In this document: positions 16,991 to 26,320 of the stretch, in pieces
Numbering within the stretch: the first letter of the stretch is position 1
Layout of the letters: each line of letters starts with the position of its first letter
Source of the DNA: CAUZWH01 sp965224275
GTDB lineage: Bacteria; Pseudomonadota; Alphaproteobacteria; SHVV01
Assembly (NCBI GenBank): GCA_965224275.1
Contig: CBDCYR010000008.1
Span: 62,001 to 126,000 of the forward strand
Length of the DNA: 64,000 bases
Reading direction: 5' to 3'
The notes under the pieces: model-generated
The model's input: only the letters and a program-made list of their open reading frames with translations
Databases searched by the model: none
What the model was told of the DNA's origin: nothing
Translations under genes and position numbers: made by a program

Positions 16991-18784
16991 TCAATCCTGC
17001 GCGGGTGCAGCGGCGAGCTTATGTCGCTGTTCGGCGGTTGCACGATCATCGATTTCGAGCGTGCTCGGCGCCAACACGACACCGTAAAAGCGTTCCGCTG
17101 CGTCGGCGGTTACGTATCCCTGGCGCACGTCTTGCTGCACCAGTTCGGGATCGCGATCGAGCGGATTGCCGAACCCACCGCCGCCACCGGATCGTAGAAC
17201 ATAGGCGTCGCCCTTCTTTAGGCGCGCGGTCAATACCTTGCCATTGGTAAACGAGGTTTCCTCCTCGCCAACCCGGCGAAGGCGAACTTGGTTGCCGGCG
17301 CCATGACGACCCCCGTCTAATCCCCATGGCGTGCAATGCACGCGATCAACTTGAGCATTGAACGTTATGTCATCGAGCGCTCGGACGACCTGTTCGCAAC
17401 CCAAGCCGCCGCGGTGCAGCCCTGGGCCGCCCGAATTATCTCGCAATCCATAACGCTCAACGAGCAGCGGATACTTCACTTCGACCTGCTCGGACGGGCC
17501 ATTATGGGTGTCGCCGTCATTGATCGGTATTGTCGCGGAAACGCCGTCTTCGGTTTGTTTGGCGCCCCAACCTCCACCAAGTAAACCGCCGACGTATATG
17601 AACAACTTACCGTCGTCCGGGCCAAAGCCATTTACATTGACGGCCAATAAATCGGCATGGTGGCCGGCAATAACGCGGTCGGGTATGGCCGGTTCCAATG
17701 CTTTGAAAATCGTGTCGATAACGGTCATCGGAAACGTCATCCACCAGCGCATCGGCGCTGGCTTGACGGCGCTTACGACGCGGCCCATCGGCAGTATGAT
17801 GTTAAGCGGCCGGAATGCACCATCATTGATCGGGTAGTCGCGCGGCGAAGTCAGACATTTGAACGCGACCTGAACGCAGGATCGGCCCGCGGTTTCGCCC
17901 GAGTTATAAAATCCTTGGACCTGTTCACTGACGTCGCTTAAATCGACAGTCATTTCGTCACCCGCCACCAACACACGCACACGAATCGGGATCCGCTTGC
18001 CAATGCTGACTCCGTCATCGTCCATGAACGATTCGGCTTGGTAGGTACCGTCCGGAATATTGAGAACCATTTCGCGCGCTGCCGCTTCGCTTTGATCCAT
18101 TAGCGAGTCGATGCTGGCCAGCACGGTCTCTGTACCGTAGCGGTCCATCAGTTCAACAATCCGGCGCTCGCCGACTTTTATGGCCGCCAGCTGCGCGCGC
18201 AGATCACCCATCGCACGTTCAGGCAAACGGACGTTCATGCCGATGATCTCTTCGATCTCTTCGTTGACTTGGCCAGCTCGGTGATATTTGAGGATCGGAA
18301 GCTGCAGTCCTTCCGAGAAGATGTCGGTCGTCATCCCGTCAAGCGTGCCACCGATGTCCGGCCAGTGCGCCATGCAGGCGGCAAAAGCAACGAGTTTACC
18401 GTCGTAGTAGATCGGCAGCGAAAACGTCATGTGATTGAGGTGGCTGCCGGTAATGTAGGCGTCGTTTGTTAGCAGGACGTCGCCGGGCTCCAGGTTTTCC
18501 GGCCCCAGTTTGGCGAGCTTCGCTTTGACGGTTTCGGAAAGTCCGCGAATGAACATCGGCAGACCGAGCCCAATTGAAACCGTTTCGCCCTTTGCTGTGA
18601 ATAATCCGACCGTAAAATCGAGCGCCTCATAAATAATCATGTTGTAGGCGGTGCGCATCAGCGTGAGTTTCATTTCCGTCGTCACGGCTTCAAACGCATT
18701 GCGAATGATCTCGGTCGTGATCGGATCCTTGCCGCCACTGCCTGGTTCGCTTTTCAGAGATTGATCCGTCGTACTGATGTTCAT
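16991..18784 (-). CDS. hyuB: Hydantoinase B/oxoprolinase-family subunit
   Basis: A 597-residue HyuB subunit. The N-terminal PITTEIIRNAFEAVTTEM and RTAYNMIIYEALDFTVGLF, the central DVLLTNDAYITGSHLNHMTF, and the C-terminal LRSGGGGGFGNPLDRD are all hallmarks of the family. With HyuA it forms an ATP-dependent hydrolase of cyclic amides such as N-methylhydantoin, 5-oxoproline or caprolactam, or an acetophenone-carboxylase-like enzyme; sequence alone does not decide which. Its ATG overlaps the hyuA stop by four bases (ATGA), so the two subunits are made in step. Confidence 0.92.
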   Translation of the reverse strand: MNISTTDQSLKSEPGSGGKDPITTEIIRNAFEAVTTEMKLTLMRTAYNMIIYEALDFTVGLFTAKGETVSIGLGLPMFIRGLSETVKAKLAKLGPENLEPGDVLLTNDAYITGSHLNHMTFSLPIYYDGKLVAFAACMAHWPDIGGTLDGMTTDIFSEGLQLPILKYHRAGQVNEEIEEIIGMNVRLPERAMGDLRAQLAAIKVGERRIVELMDRYGTETVLASIDSLMDQSEAAAREMVLNIPDGTYQAESFMDDDGVSIGKRIPIRVRVLVAGDEMTVDLSDVSEQVQGFYNSGETAGRSCVQVAFKCLTSPRDYPINDGAFRPLNIILPMGRVVSAVKPAPMRWWMTFPMTVIDTIFKALEPAIPDRVIAGHHADLLAVNVNGFGPDDGKLFIYVGGLLGGGWGAKQTEDGVSATIPINDGDTHNGPSEQVEVKYPLLVERYGLRDNSGGPGLHRGGLGCEQVVRALDDITFNAQVDRVHCTPWGLDGGRHGAGNQVRLRRVGEEETSFTNGKVLTARLKKGDAYVLRSGGGGGFGNPLDRDPELVQQDVRQGYVTADAAERFYGVVLAPSTLEIDDRATAEQRHKLAAAPAQD

Positions 18785-20868
18785 GATGCGAGCGCTCGAA
18801 CTTCGATGATGAGATTCCCGAAATCGTCCACGACGATGCGGTCACCGGGCAATGCCACCGTGGTCGACGCATATTCCTCGACAAGCGCGGGGCCCTCGAT
18901 GCGGTTGCCGGCTTGCAGTCCATCGCGCCGGAACACCGGACAATCGGTGAATCCTCCCGCTTCGGCGAAATACACGGGACGGTGCTCGACCCGCGCATCG
19001 GCTTTAGGATCGCCGGCTCCGCGCTCAATCTTAACCAAAGGCGGCTTCGCCAACGTACCCGCAACACTGGTGCGTAGGCTCACAATTTCTGCTTCTTCTT
19101 CGGGTGCTGCAAAGCCGTAGCGTATTTCGTGGGTACGGTCGAAATGTGCCTTGATCGCGCTTTGGTCCTGAGCCGCAAAGACATCACTCGGCAGGGATAC
19201 AGTTACTGCATGCTCCTGGCCGATGTATCTCATGTCCGCGCTGCGGATGACAACAATACCGCTGGTGTTAACGCGCACATTCCGCACCGACGCGGTACCC
19301 TCGGCTTCCATCTCACCGTACCGCGCTTCCAACTCATCGAAGGTCATGCTCCCAAGCGAGCAGAACCATGATTGGACGAAGTCGTAACGCACATCGGCGA
19401 ACAGCATGCCAAAAGCAGAGAAGTGCCCGGGCGCCGGCGGAATAACAACCTGGTCGATCCCGAGTTCGCGTGCCAGGGACGCCGCATGAAGTGGCCCGGC
19501 ACCACCATAGGCAACCATACCGAAACCAACACCCATCAAGCCACGCTCGGTCGTCACGCCACGAACTGCGTTCGACATCGACGCATTCGCGATACGGAGA
19601 ATTCCTTCGGCGGCTTCAGTTGCCGATAGCCCCACCAGTGCTGCGATCTTGTCCTGCAGGGAACGTTCGGCCACCGCCTTGTCGAGCCTTATTTCTCCAC
19701 CAAGAAACCGGTCAACGGCAAGCCGGCCGAGCAGTAGATTGGCATCCGTCACCGTTGGTGACGTCCCGCCGCGTCCGTAGCAAACCGGTCCTGGAACTGC
19801 GCCCGCGCTTTGAGGTCCGACTCGTACCGCGCCGCCAGCTTCGACACGGGCAATCGACCCCCCGCCGGTGCCAACCTCGAATACATCAATCATCGGTACT
19901 TGGACCGGTAGCCCCTCGGCATAGGGGCCGATCAATGCCGATCCGGTGGTTAACGCGACGCTGTCGTAAACCACGCCCGCCTTGGCCGTGGTACCACCCA
20001 TGTCGAAGGCGATCGCGTTTTCGATTCCAATCGCTTCGCACAGGGCTTGACTACCAATTACGCCCGAAACCGGGCCCGACTCCAGCATACGAACGCACTC
20101 ACGCTTGGCGCGTTCAGGCTCAAAGAGACCACCAGTCGATTGGACGACCAGAAATGTGCCCCCGAACTCGGCATCCTCTAGAAATCCGTCGATGCCGCCG
20201 ATATAGCTTCTCACTGTCGGGCCGACATAGGCATTGGTCGCGACCGTCGAGGTCCGTTCGAACTCGCGGTATTCCCGCGCGAGCTCGTGCGAAGCTGTCA
20301 CAAAAAGATCGGGATAAGCCTGTTCAATAATTTGCTTCGCCCTGATCTCGTGGTCCGGGCGTCGGTAGGAATGCATGAACAGGATTGCAACCGATTCCAC
20401 ATCCAATGTGTCCAATCGGTGCGCGATCGCCAACACCTCGTCATCGTGCAACGGGGTGATAACGTCGCCGGCCGCGGTCACCCGCTCGGAGACTTCAAAG
20501 CGCAATGCCCGTTCGATCAGGGGTTGGTGTTTACGAAAATAGAGGTCGTAGGAATCGGGTCGGTTGATCCGGCCGATCTCATAGATGTCGCGAAATCCCT
20601 TGGTGGTTATAAGCGCGGCGCGCGCACCTTTGCGTTCGAGCACTGTGTTGATGGCGATGGTCGAGCCATGCAGGAACAGATCAACGTCGCTGAGTCCGAG
20701 GTCGGCCTTGTTAATGCCGTCAGCAATGCCGCCGACCAACGCGTCCGGTGTCGATAGGCTCTTGCCAAACGAAAGTTCGCCGGTCTGTTCGTCAAAGGCG
20801 GCGATATCCGTAAAAGTTCCGCCTATGTCGGCGGCCAGGCGAATCTGCGGTGAATGATCTTGGCTCAC
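18781..20868 (-). CDS. hyuA: Hydantoinase A/oxoprolinase-family subunit
   Basis: A 695-residue HyuA subunit of the ASKHA ATPase fold. The N-terminal phosphate-binding loop is AADIGGTFTDIAAFD, the second is AIAFDMGGTTAKAGVV near residue 286, and the metal or substrate motif GTGGGSIARVEAGG is near 330. The segment GFGMVAYGGAGPLHAASLA is typical. Together with HyuB it opens lactam or hydantoin rings using ATP. It begins with GTG at 20868, the only suitable start before the DIGGTFTD motif. The gene is divergent from a binding-protein gene across a 220-base intergenic region, which suggests shared control and possibly shared substrate. Confidence 0.92.
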   Translation of the reverse strand: MSQDHSPQIRLAADIGGTFTDIAAFDEQTGELSFGKSLSTPDALVGGIADGINKADLGLSDVDLFLHGSTIAINTVLERKGARAALITTKGFRDIYEIGRINRPDSYDLYFRKHQPLIERALRFEVSERVTAAGDVITPLHDDEVLAIAHRLDTLDVESVAILFMHSYRRPDHEIRAKQIIEQAYPDLFVTASHELAREYREFERTSTVATNAYVGPTVRSYIGGIDGFLEDAEFGGTFLVVQSTGGLFEPERAKRECVRMLESGPVSGVIGSQALCEAIGIENAIAFDMGGTTAKAGVVYDSVALTTGSALIGPYAEGLPVQVPMIDVFEVGTGGGSIARVEAGGAVRVGPQSAGAVPGPVCYGRGGTSPTVTDANLLLGRLAVDRFLGGEIRLDKAVAERSLQDKIAALVGLSATEAAEGILRIANASMSNAVRGVTTERGLMGVGFGMVAYGGAGPLHAASLARELGIDQVVIPPAPGHFSAFGMLFADVRYDFVQSWFCSLGSMTFDELEARYGEMEAEGTASVRNVRVNTSGIVVIRSADMRYIGQEHAVTVSLPSDVFAAQDQSAIKAHFDRTHEIRYGFAAPEEEAEIVSLRTSVAGTLAKPPLVKIERGAGDPKADARVEHRPVYFAEAGGFTDCPVFRRDGLQAGNRIEGPALVEEYASTTVALPGDRIVVDDFGNLIIEVRALAS

Positions 20869-21088
20869 GGGACGGTTGCAACGGGGGGAAGGATTCGAAC
20901 GCCGGCATCATAGCCAGCCGGTCTTAAAAAGGAAGGCGATGTAGCAGCAATGCGGTGCATTCTTTGCGCTTTGTGTGCTCGGCTAGGGTGGAATACAGTG
21001 TGAAAAGCGGCTACGAAGATAGAGGCGGCGGTTAAGCCCCAAGTACCGCGACATTGTCGACAGAACTTCACGTCATGGGAGGCCTCAA

Positions 21089-22105
21089 ATGAAGGTTAAG
21101 GGACTATTTGCAAGCGCGGTTGGCGCTGTGGTTGCTGCCGCGATTCTAGTTTCGAGTGTGCCGGCGCAAGCCGATCTAAAAATGCGACTTGAGTGGACGC
21201 CGATCCTGATCCACTCGTGGTATTTCCTCGCCGAGAAGAACGGCTGGTACAAAGAAGAAGGCGTCCGTGTCACATTTGAGCCCGGTGCTGGATCCGTGAA
21301 TACGACACAAATTGTTGCGGCGGAGAGTCACGACATCGGTCAGGCGAGCCACAGTGCGATGACCGTTGGGCGTTCGAAGCAAAGCCTTCCGGTTAAGGCG
21401 ATCGCCTCGTTGATCCGTAACAACGAGATGGGGATCTTGATTCCAAAGGGCTCAGGTTGGAAGTCGCCTAAGGATCTCGTTGACAACAACGTGAAGATCA
21501 TCACCTCGCCGGGTGGCTTCGATGTGCCGTTTTTCGAGGCATGGTTTAGATTGTCCGGCACCAACGTCAAGAAAGCCGATTTCCTCAACGTGGCCACCAA
21601 GCTGAAGGGGTCGACCTATATTGGCAAGAAGGGTGATGCGCTCAGCACCTCGCCGGCATACTTCAACGCTATCTTCGGCGGCGCCCGGCCCTCCGACTTT
21701 TTCATGATGTCGGAAGTTGGTCTGAATATTCCGGGAACCGGGATCATCGCCAGCGAAAAGGCGATCAGAGAGAAGCCTGATGAAATTCGCGGTTTCCTCA
21801 AGGCAACCATGCGTGCGTTCGATCACATCATAGGTAACAGGAACTACGAGGATGGCTACAACGCATTGAGAGAAATGCGTCCCGAGGTAAGGGCGAAGAA
21901 GAGCATTGTGATGGGTCAGTTCAAGGACCATCAGCGCCTCGGTCTTTGGGTTACCGATGCAACCAAAGGCAAGCCTTGGGGTTATATGGCTCCGTCTGAC
22001 TGGGCCAGGGCAGTCAAGATCATGACTGATTCCGGCGTTATCAAAGCCGGGCACAACCCCACCGAGTTTTATACCAACGAGCTTCAGCCGGCCGTCACCA
22101 ACTAG
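21089..22105 (+). CDS. NMT1/SsuA-type ABC transporter substrate-binding protein
   Basis: A 338-residue exported binding protein of the NMT1/THI5-like, SsuA/TauA type. A signal peptide is visible (AVGAVVAAAILVSSVPAQA). The mature start MRLEWTPILIHSWYFLAEKNGWYKEEGV matches the thiamine-precursor/nitrate/sulfonate binding family. A good ribosome-binding site (GGGAGG) precedes the ATG. No permease or ATPase follows, so partners must lie elsewhere. It is divergent from hyuA, so its ligand may be the hydantoinase substrate, possibly a pyrimidine- or hydantoin-like ring compound. That is inference only. A strong terminator follows. Confidence 0.87.
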   Translation: MKVKGLFASAVGAVVAAAILVSSVPAQADLKMRLEWTPILIHSWYFLAEKNGWYKEEGVRVTFEPGAGSVNTTQIVAAESHDIGQASHSAMTVGRSKQSLPVKAIASLIRNNEMGILIPKGSGWKSPKDLVDNNVKIITSPGGFDVPFFEAWFRLSGTNVKKADFLNVATKLKGSTYIGKKGDALSTSPAYFNAIFGGARPSDFFMMSEVGLNIPGTGIIASEKAIREKPDEIRGFLKATMRAFDHIIGNRNYEDGYNALREMRPEVRAKKSIVMGQFKDHQRLGLWVTDATKGKPWGYMAPSDWARAVKIMTDSGVIKAGHNPTEFYTNELQPAVTN

Positions 22106-22127
22106 ACAAACCGGTGTTGGTTTGAGA

Positions 22128-22157
22128 AAGCGCCGCTCACTGAGCGGCGCTTTTTTC
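22128..22157 (+). terminator. Rho-independent terminator after the NMT1-type binding protein
   Basis: A perfect hairpin with GCGCCGCTCA at 22130-22139 and its complement at 22141-22150 (effective loop of three bases) followed by six T. It isolates the binding-protein gene from the AsmA gene. Confidence 0.92.
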
Positions 22158-22223
22158 TGCTACACAAGCTAAGTTAGACTGCGCTCGCCGCGCGTTCGAA
22201 ACAAACACAGCTAGGAGGCTCCA

Positions 22224-24317
22224 TTGCGCGTTTCAACTATTCTGAAGTGGGTCGGGGTCCTGATCGTGGCGCTGGTTGTTGCCGCCGTTGCCATCGTCTA
22301 TTCCATTGATGTCAACAGCTACCGCGGCGAAATCACGGCCGAGTTCAAGAAAGCAACGGGACGCGATCTGACACTCGGTGGCGAAATCGATCTGTCGATC
22401 TCGCTGAGTCCGGCCGTCGTTGTGGAAGACGTTGCCATCTCCAACGCCGAGTGGGGCTCACGACCGGAAATGGTGCGGCTGAAGCGGGCGGAAGCACAGG
22501 TTGAATTACTGCCGCTCATTACCGGCAATATTCGGGTCGTCAAACTTGTGCTTATTGAGCCGGATATCCTGCTCGAGACAAACAAAGAAGGTGTTCCGAA
22601 CTGGGAGTTCAAACCGCCGACACAGTCAGCCACGGGCGAATCCAAAAGTACTGCCGACGCCGACCAACAGACCGCAGACGCGGGTGCTCCGCAAATCCCT
22701 ACATTTGATCGTATTGAAGTTCGTGATGGGCGATTGGTCTACAAAGATGGTCAAAGCGGCGAAGCGATGAGTCTCGACCTTGCCAAGGTCGATGCGAAGG
22801 CGCAATCGTTTACGGCCCCGTTTACAATTGATGTCGAGGGGGCTTGGAATAAGGCGCCCTTCTCGGCTGGCGGCTCGATCGAATCTCTAGCCAGCCTCGG
22901 CGCTGGCAACCCGGTCAAACTTGAGTTGCAGGCGGAGGCGTTCGGGTTTAGCGCCAAGGTGGCCGGTGTGATCGCTGAACCCAAGAAACCCGCCGGATTC
23001 GATCTGCAAGTCGTCGTCGGCGGCGCCAATCTGTCCTCGCTGGCGCCGATTGCCGGCCCGGACGTCCCAAGAAGCGGGCCCATCAACGTTAATGCCAAGA
23101 TCAAAGGCAGCATCGATAACCTACAAGCCAATAATCTCATATTGGCACTCGGGACCAGCGATCTATCCGGACAAATTGCTTTCTCGCAATCCGGTCCGCG
23201 GCCGAAAATATCTGGCTCACTTGTCTCTAAAAAGATCGATTTGACCGAGTTGATACCGGCCCCTGCCGAAAACGCTTCGGGCAGCGAGAGTAGCAGTGCC
23301 GGAAAACCGGCGGGCGCGTCGGATCGGGTTTTTCCTAACGATCCGTTGCCACTCGATGGGTTGAAAGCCGTCGATGTGAAGATCGACCTCACTATTGAGG
23401 AACTTATCACTCCATCGGTGCCTGTTCGGGCCGTAAGAATTGGCGTTGGTCTTGCCAACGGCGCGTTGTCGGTAAAGCCGTTGTCGGCAACCGTGGCCAC
23501 AAGCAAGATCGACGGCGAACTTGGTCTCGATGCCAGTGGCGCGACTCCGTCACTCGTAATCACGCTGAACGCACCAACCCTCGATCTCGGTGCCTTGCTA
23601 ACCGAAGCCGACGTCACCGACATGTTTCAGGGCAAGGCCAAACTGAGTGCCGATCTGCGCGGTCGCGGCAATTCCGTTGCGGCCCTAATGGCCAAGCTCA
23701 ATGGCAGTGTCAAAATGCTCGCTGATGATGGCCGGTTGAAAACGCAAGCCCTGGATGCCATCGTTGGCGGCGCCACGGCGGTGCTCGGCACGCTGTTCTC
23801 GGGCAAGAAAGAATGGACCGTGGTGAACTGCGTCGCCACCGTGATCGACATCAAGGATGGCTTGGCGACCAGCCGGGTTATGCTGATCGATACTGAGCAT
23901 TCTACGGTGACCGGTAAAGGGACCGTCAACCTCGCCTCAGAAGCGCTCGATCTGACCGTTGAACCGAAAGCTAAATCGGTAACCTTGAACATAGCCGTGC
24001 CCGTTCATATCAAAGGGACTCTGGCCAGTCCCTCATTCCGTCCCGACGCTGGTGCGACGCTGCGAAAGCTCGGAGGGCTGCTTGGCGCAACGCTTTTCCC
24101 GCCGGCCGCGCTCATCGGTTTGGGAGAGCTGGGGGGTGAGGACAACAAGTGCGTAAAGATCGCAACCACCAAGCCGAGTGGCGGTGCAGCATCCGGTTCG
24201 AGCACCGCCTTGCCGACGTCGCCGGAGAAAGCAGTTGAGAAAGTTAAGGAAGGTGCCGGAGGATTGGTAAAGGGAATTACTGGCGGCCTAAAAGGCATCT
24301 TCGGCAAGAAGAACTAG
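22224..24317 (+). CDS. AsmA-family envelope protein
   Basis: A 697-residue protein with one N-terminal membrane anchor (WVGVLIVALVVAAVAIVYSI) and the AsmA start pattern: SYRGEITAEFKKATGRDLTLGG read across two blocks, then LSPAVVVEDVAISNAEWGS and GVPNWEF. The C-terminal half has the AsmA_2-type repeats (LSADLRGRGNSVAALMAKLNGSV). AsmA proteins span the periplasm and are linked to outer-membrane assembly or phospholipid traffic. The start is a TTG at 22224 preceded by AGGAGG at ideal spacing. The tail after about residue 640 is low-complexity and ends in Lys/Gly-rich sequence. It converges on the next gene, seven bases away. Confidence 0.87.
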   Translation: MRVSTILKWVGVLIVALVVAAVAIVYSIDVNSYRGEITAEFKKATGRDLTLGGEIDLSISLSPAVVVEDVAISNAEWGSRPEMVRLKRAEAQVELLPLITGNIRVVKLVLIEPDILLETNKEGVPNWEFKPPTQSATGESKSTADADQQTADAGAPQIPTFDRIEVRDGRLVYKDGQSGEAMSLDLAKVDAKAQSFTAPFTIDVEGAWNKAPFSAGGSIESLASLGAGNPVKLELQAEAFGFSAKVAGVIAEPKKPAGFDLQVVVGGANLSSLAPIAGPDVPRSGPINVNAKIKGSIDNLQANNLILALGTSDLSGQIAFSQSGPRPKISGSLVSKKIDLTELIPAPAENASGSESSSAGKPAGASDRVFPNDPLPLDGLKAVDVKIDLTIEELITPSVPVRAVRIGVGLANGALSVKPLSATVATSKIDGELGLDASGATPSLVITLNAPTLDLGALLTEADVTDMFQGKAKLSADLRGRGNSVAALMAKLNGSVKMLADDGRLKTQALDAIVGGATAVLGTLFSGKKEWTVVNCVATVIDIKDGLATSRVMLIDTEHSTVTGKGTVNLASEALDLTVEPKAKSVTLNIAVPVHIKGTLASPSFRPDAGATLRKLGGLLGATLFPPAALIGLGELGGEDNKCVKIATTKPSGGAASGSSTALPTSPEKAVEKVKEGAGGLVKGITGGLKGIFGKKN

Positions 24318-24324
24318 AAGGATT

Positions 24325-25539
24325 TCATAGCCAATCTTCCTCGAAGGGGAGGGTGCTCAGCACGTCGATCCCGCTACTTGTTATGAGCACCTGCTCTTCG
24401 AGTTTGACGCCTTCGGTTGCGTTGGCAGGCCCATGGTAGCTTTCGACGCAGATCGTCATGCCGGGTAAGAGCGTCGCGTCATAACGCCCTTTCTGATCAA
24501 CCCAGAAACCGACCGGGAATTCATCGCACATCCCGATCCCGTGAATCAGGCAGCTATAGACGTGGTCGCCTGCCGGCCGTTTACCCACCCGCAAAGCCAG
24601 CTCCGCGAGCGTGACCCCCGGTCCGACAATTTCCAATACTTGCGCTAGGTGATCGTAGGCCGTCGTGTAGGTCCGCCGTTGATTGTCATCCGCGCGACCG
24701 CCATCGGCGCGCCACGTTCGCGAAATATCGCTGCAATAGCCGTGCAATCCAATGAGGTCGGTGTCGAAGGCAATGAGATCGCCGGCTTCGACAATGCGAT
24801 CCGAACACTCCTGGTACCAGGGATTGGTTCGAGGTCCCGACGAAAGCAAACGCGTCTCCAGCCATTCGCCACCATGCTCGATGTTCTGTTGATGCAGAAC
24901 CGACCAGATCGCTTGTTCCGTCTTGCCGGGCTCCGCGGCAGCGTGCATAGCGCGTACAGCGGCTTCGCAACCAGCAATCGACGAGCGAATGGCATTGAGT
25001 TCCTGGAATGTTTTAAGGCTTCGCGCCTGCTCCGCTATCACCTGGCCATCAACCGGTTCAATCCCCAGGCTAAGAAGCGCGTTAAGCCCGATGGCATCGA
25101 GTCGATCGACCGCAACGCGTTGATTGCCGCCACCATGGGTGGACACGAGATCGGCTATTTCGGCAGCCCATTCTGCAGCCCGCTCACCTGAATCGGATCC
25201 CGACATAAGATAGGTCCATGGGATACCTGGGCGCACCTCGTCGATCGTATCAATGCCGTCGGCCAGGTACTCGCAGCTCGCGAATTCAAACTGGATGACC
25301 CGTCCTTCGGTCGCGACAAACGCATAGCGTGTCGGGTTGTGCAGGCACCAGACCTGCATGTTGCTGACGCCGGTTGCGTAGCGAATGTTGATTGGATCGA
25401 AGAACAGACCGGCCGCAACATCGGCTTGTTTCAAAATCGCACGCAACCTCGCGAGCCGCTCGTGCCGAAGTGCGGTAACGTCGACGCTGCCGCGGATGTA
25501 GCCTTCGTCGCCAGGCCCGGCGTTACTCGGCACGGCCAT
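24325..25539 (-). CDS. M24-family metalloenzyme resembling DMSP lyase DddP
   Basis: A 404-residue M24 (creatinase/aminopeptidase-fold) protein. The N-terminal domain has LFFDPINIRYATGVSNMQVW, close in style to DddP and related M24 proteins. Metal-site residues from the ATG at 25539 are D259 and D261 (FDTD), D271 (CSDISRTW), H333 (HGIG), E366 (CVES) and E381 (KLEE); Y328 and D339 flank the His. From memory, these spacings correspond to DddP residues 295, 297, 307, 371, 406, 421, 366 and 377. DddP splits DMSP to dimethylsulfide and acrylate. Other M24 enzymes (prolidases, ectoine hydrolase) share most of these positions, so lyase activity is only a candidate. It overlaps the upstream oxygenase gene by 17 bases. 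Confidence 0.7.
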   Translation of the reverse strand: MAVPSNAGPGDEGYIRGSVDVTALRHERLARLRAILKQADVAAGLFFDPINIRYATGVSNMQVWCLHNPTRYAFVATEGRVIQFEFASCEYLADGIDTIDEVRPGIPWTYLMSGSDSGERAAEWAAEIADLVSTHGGGNQRVAVDRLDAIGLNALLSLGIEPVDGQVIAEQARSLKTFQELNAIRSSIAGCEAAVRAMHAAAEPGKTEQAIWSVLHQQNIEHGGEWLETRLLSSGPRTNPWYQECSDRIVEAGDLIAFDTDLIGLHGYCSDISRTWRADGGRADDNQRRTYTTAYDHLAQVLEIVGPGVTLAELALRVGKRPAGDHVYSCLIHGIGMCDEFPVGFWVDQKGRYDATLLPGMTICVESYHGPANATEGVKLEEQVLITSSGIDVLSTLPFEEDWL

Positions 25540-26311
25540 AAAACCCGACGCGCTCTTTTTCGGTAAAAACCACGTCACGGTTTTCGTAGTAGGAAAACAC
25601 GGCAACAATTCGTTCGTGCGGACCTTCGACCGGGGTGAGACGATGGGCTGTGTTTTTGCCTTTGAACACGCTCAACGTGCCGGGCGGTAGGGGCAGCGTC
25701 TTTACTGCGTCATCTTTTCCCGCAAGAAGCCGGCCGACGCCGTCATAGTTGGCGTCGTCATCGGAACGAAGCGCGTCGCGATACTGAAATTCGCCGCCGC
25801 GGGCCGGCGATTGGAGGATGAGTGTGGTGGTGAACTCCGAACGATCGAAGTGCCAGTTGAGGGCTTCACCGGCTCGATAGGCGATGACGTTTACGCGGGC
25901 AAGCGGATCAGCCATGAGGTGAAGCTCGGTCTTGTCGAGCACGGCAGCTAAGAAAGTTGCCAGCGGTGGCCACTCGTAGATGCGGCAAATCAAGCTGCCA
26001 GGGATTTGATCCGCGCAGATCGTGTGGTTGATCGTTTCGAATTGCTTAAGCGCCGGATGATTGTCCGCGAGTTCGGTGGGTCGATCATCGAAATAGATGT
26101 TGTGGCGTCTTTTATGGACGAACGCGGCGCTATCAAGCAAAGGCTTCACCTCGCGAACACAGCGCTCGAGCGTCGCCGGGCGCAGAAATCCCTCGAGATT
26201 GAACAAGCCATGTTCAGATAACTGCCGACGGCAGTTATCAACGAAGGTGTTCGTGGCTTCGGTGCCGAGTGTATCGAGCGGGAACCGTTCGAGATCCATG
26301 AACTCTCTCAT
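25523..26311 (-). CDS. 2-Oxoglutarate/Fe(II) oxygenase of the HalD/BesD-like family
   Basis: A 262-residue non-haem iron enzyme. The iron triad is visible: H154 and D156 in NWHFDRSEF, H223 in TAHRLTPV, with R234 to bind 2-oxoglutarate. The segments TTTLILQSP and RGGEFQYRDALR match the family that contains amino acid halogenases BesD and HalD. Halogenases have Gly in place of the Asp, whereas this protein keeps Asp156, so hydroxylation is predicted. The substrate is probably a free amino acid or small acid. It is directly upstream of the DddP-like gene and overlaps it, and 10 bases follow the amidohydrolase stop at 26321, so all three are one operon. Confidence 0.82.
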   Translation of the reverse strand: MREFMDLERFPLDTLGTEATNTFVDNCRRQLSEHGLFNLEGFLRPATLERCVREVKPLLDSAAFVHKRRHNIYFDDRPTELADNHPALKQFETINHTICADQIPGSLICRIYEWPPLATFLAAVLDKTELHLMADPLARVNVIAYRAGEALNWHFDRSEFTTTLILQSPARGGEFQYRDALRSDDDANYDGVGRLLAGKDDAVKTLPLPPGTLSVFKGKNTAHRLTPVEGPHERIVAVFSYYENRDVVFTEKERVGFYGRAE

Positions 26312-26320
26312 GTTGGTCGA

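Noticed and set aside
19470..20330. Plus-strand open frame of 286 codons rich in Arg and Pro
   Set aside because: It is antisense to hyuA and has the composition of a shadow frame.
20881..20960. GTTCGAATCC sequence resembling a tRNA T-loop on the minus strand
   Set aside because: No T-stem pairing, no anticodon arm and no matching acceptor stem can be drawn around it.
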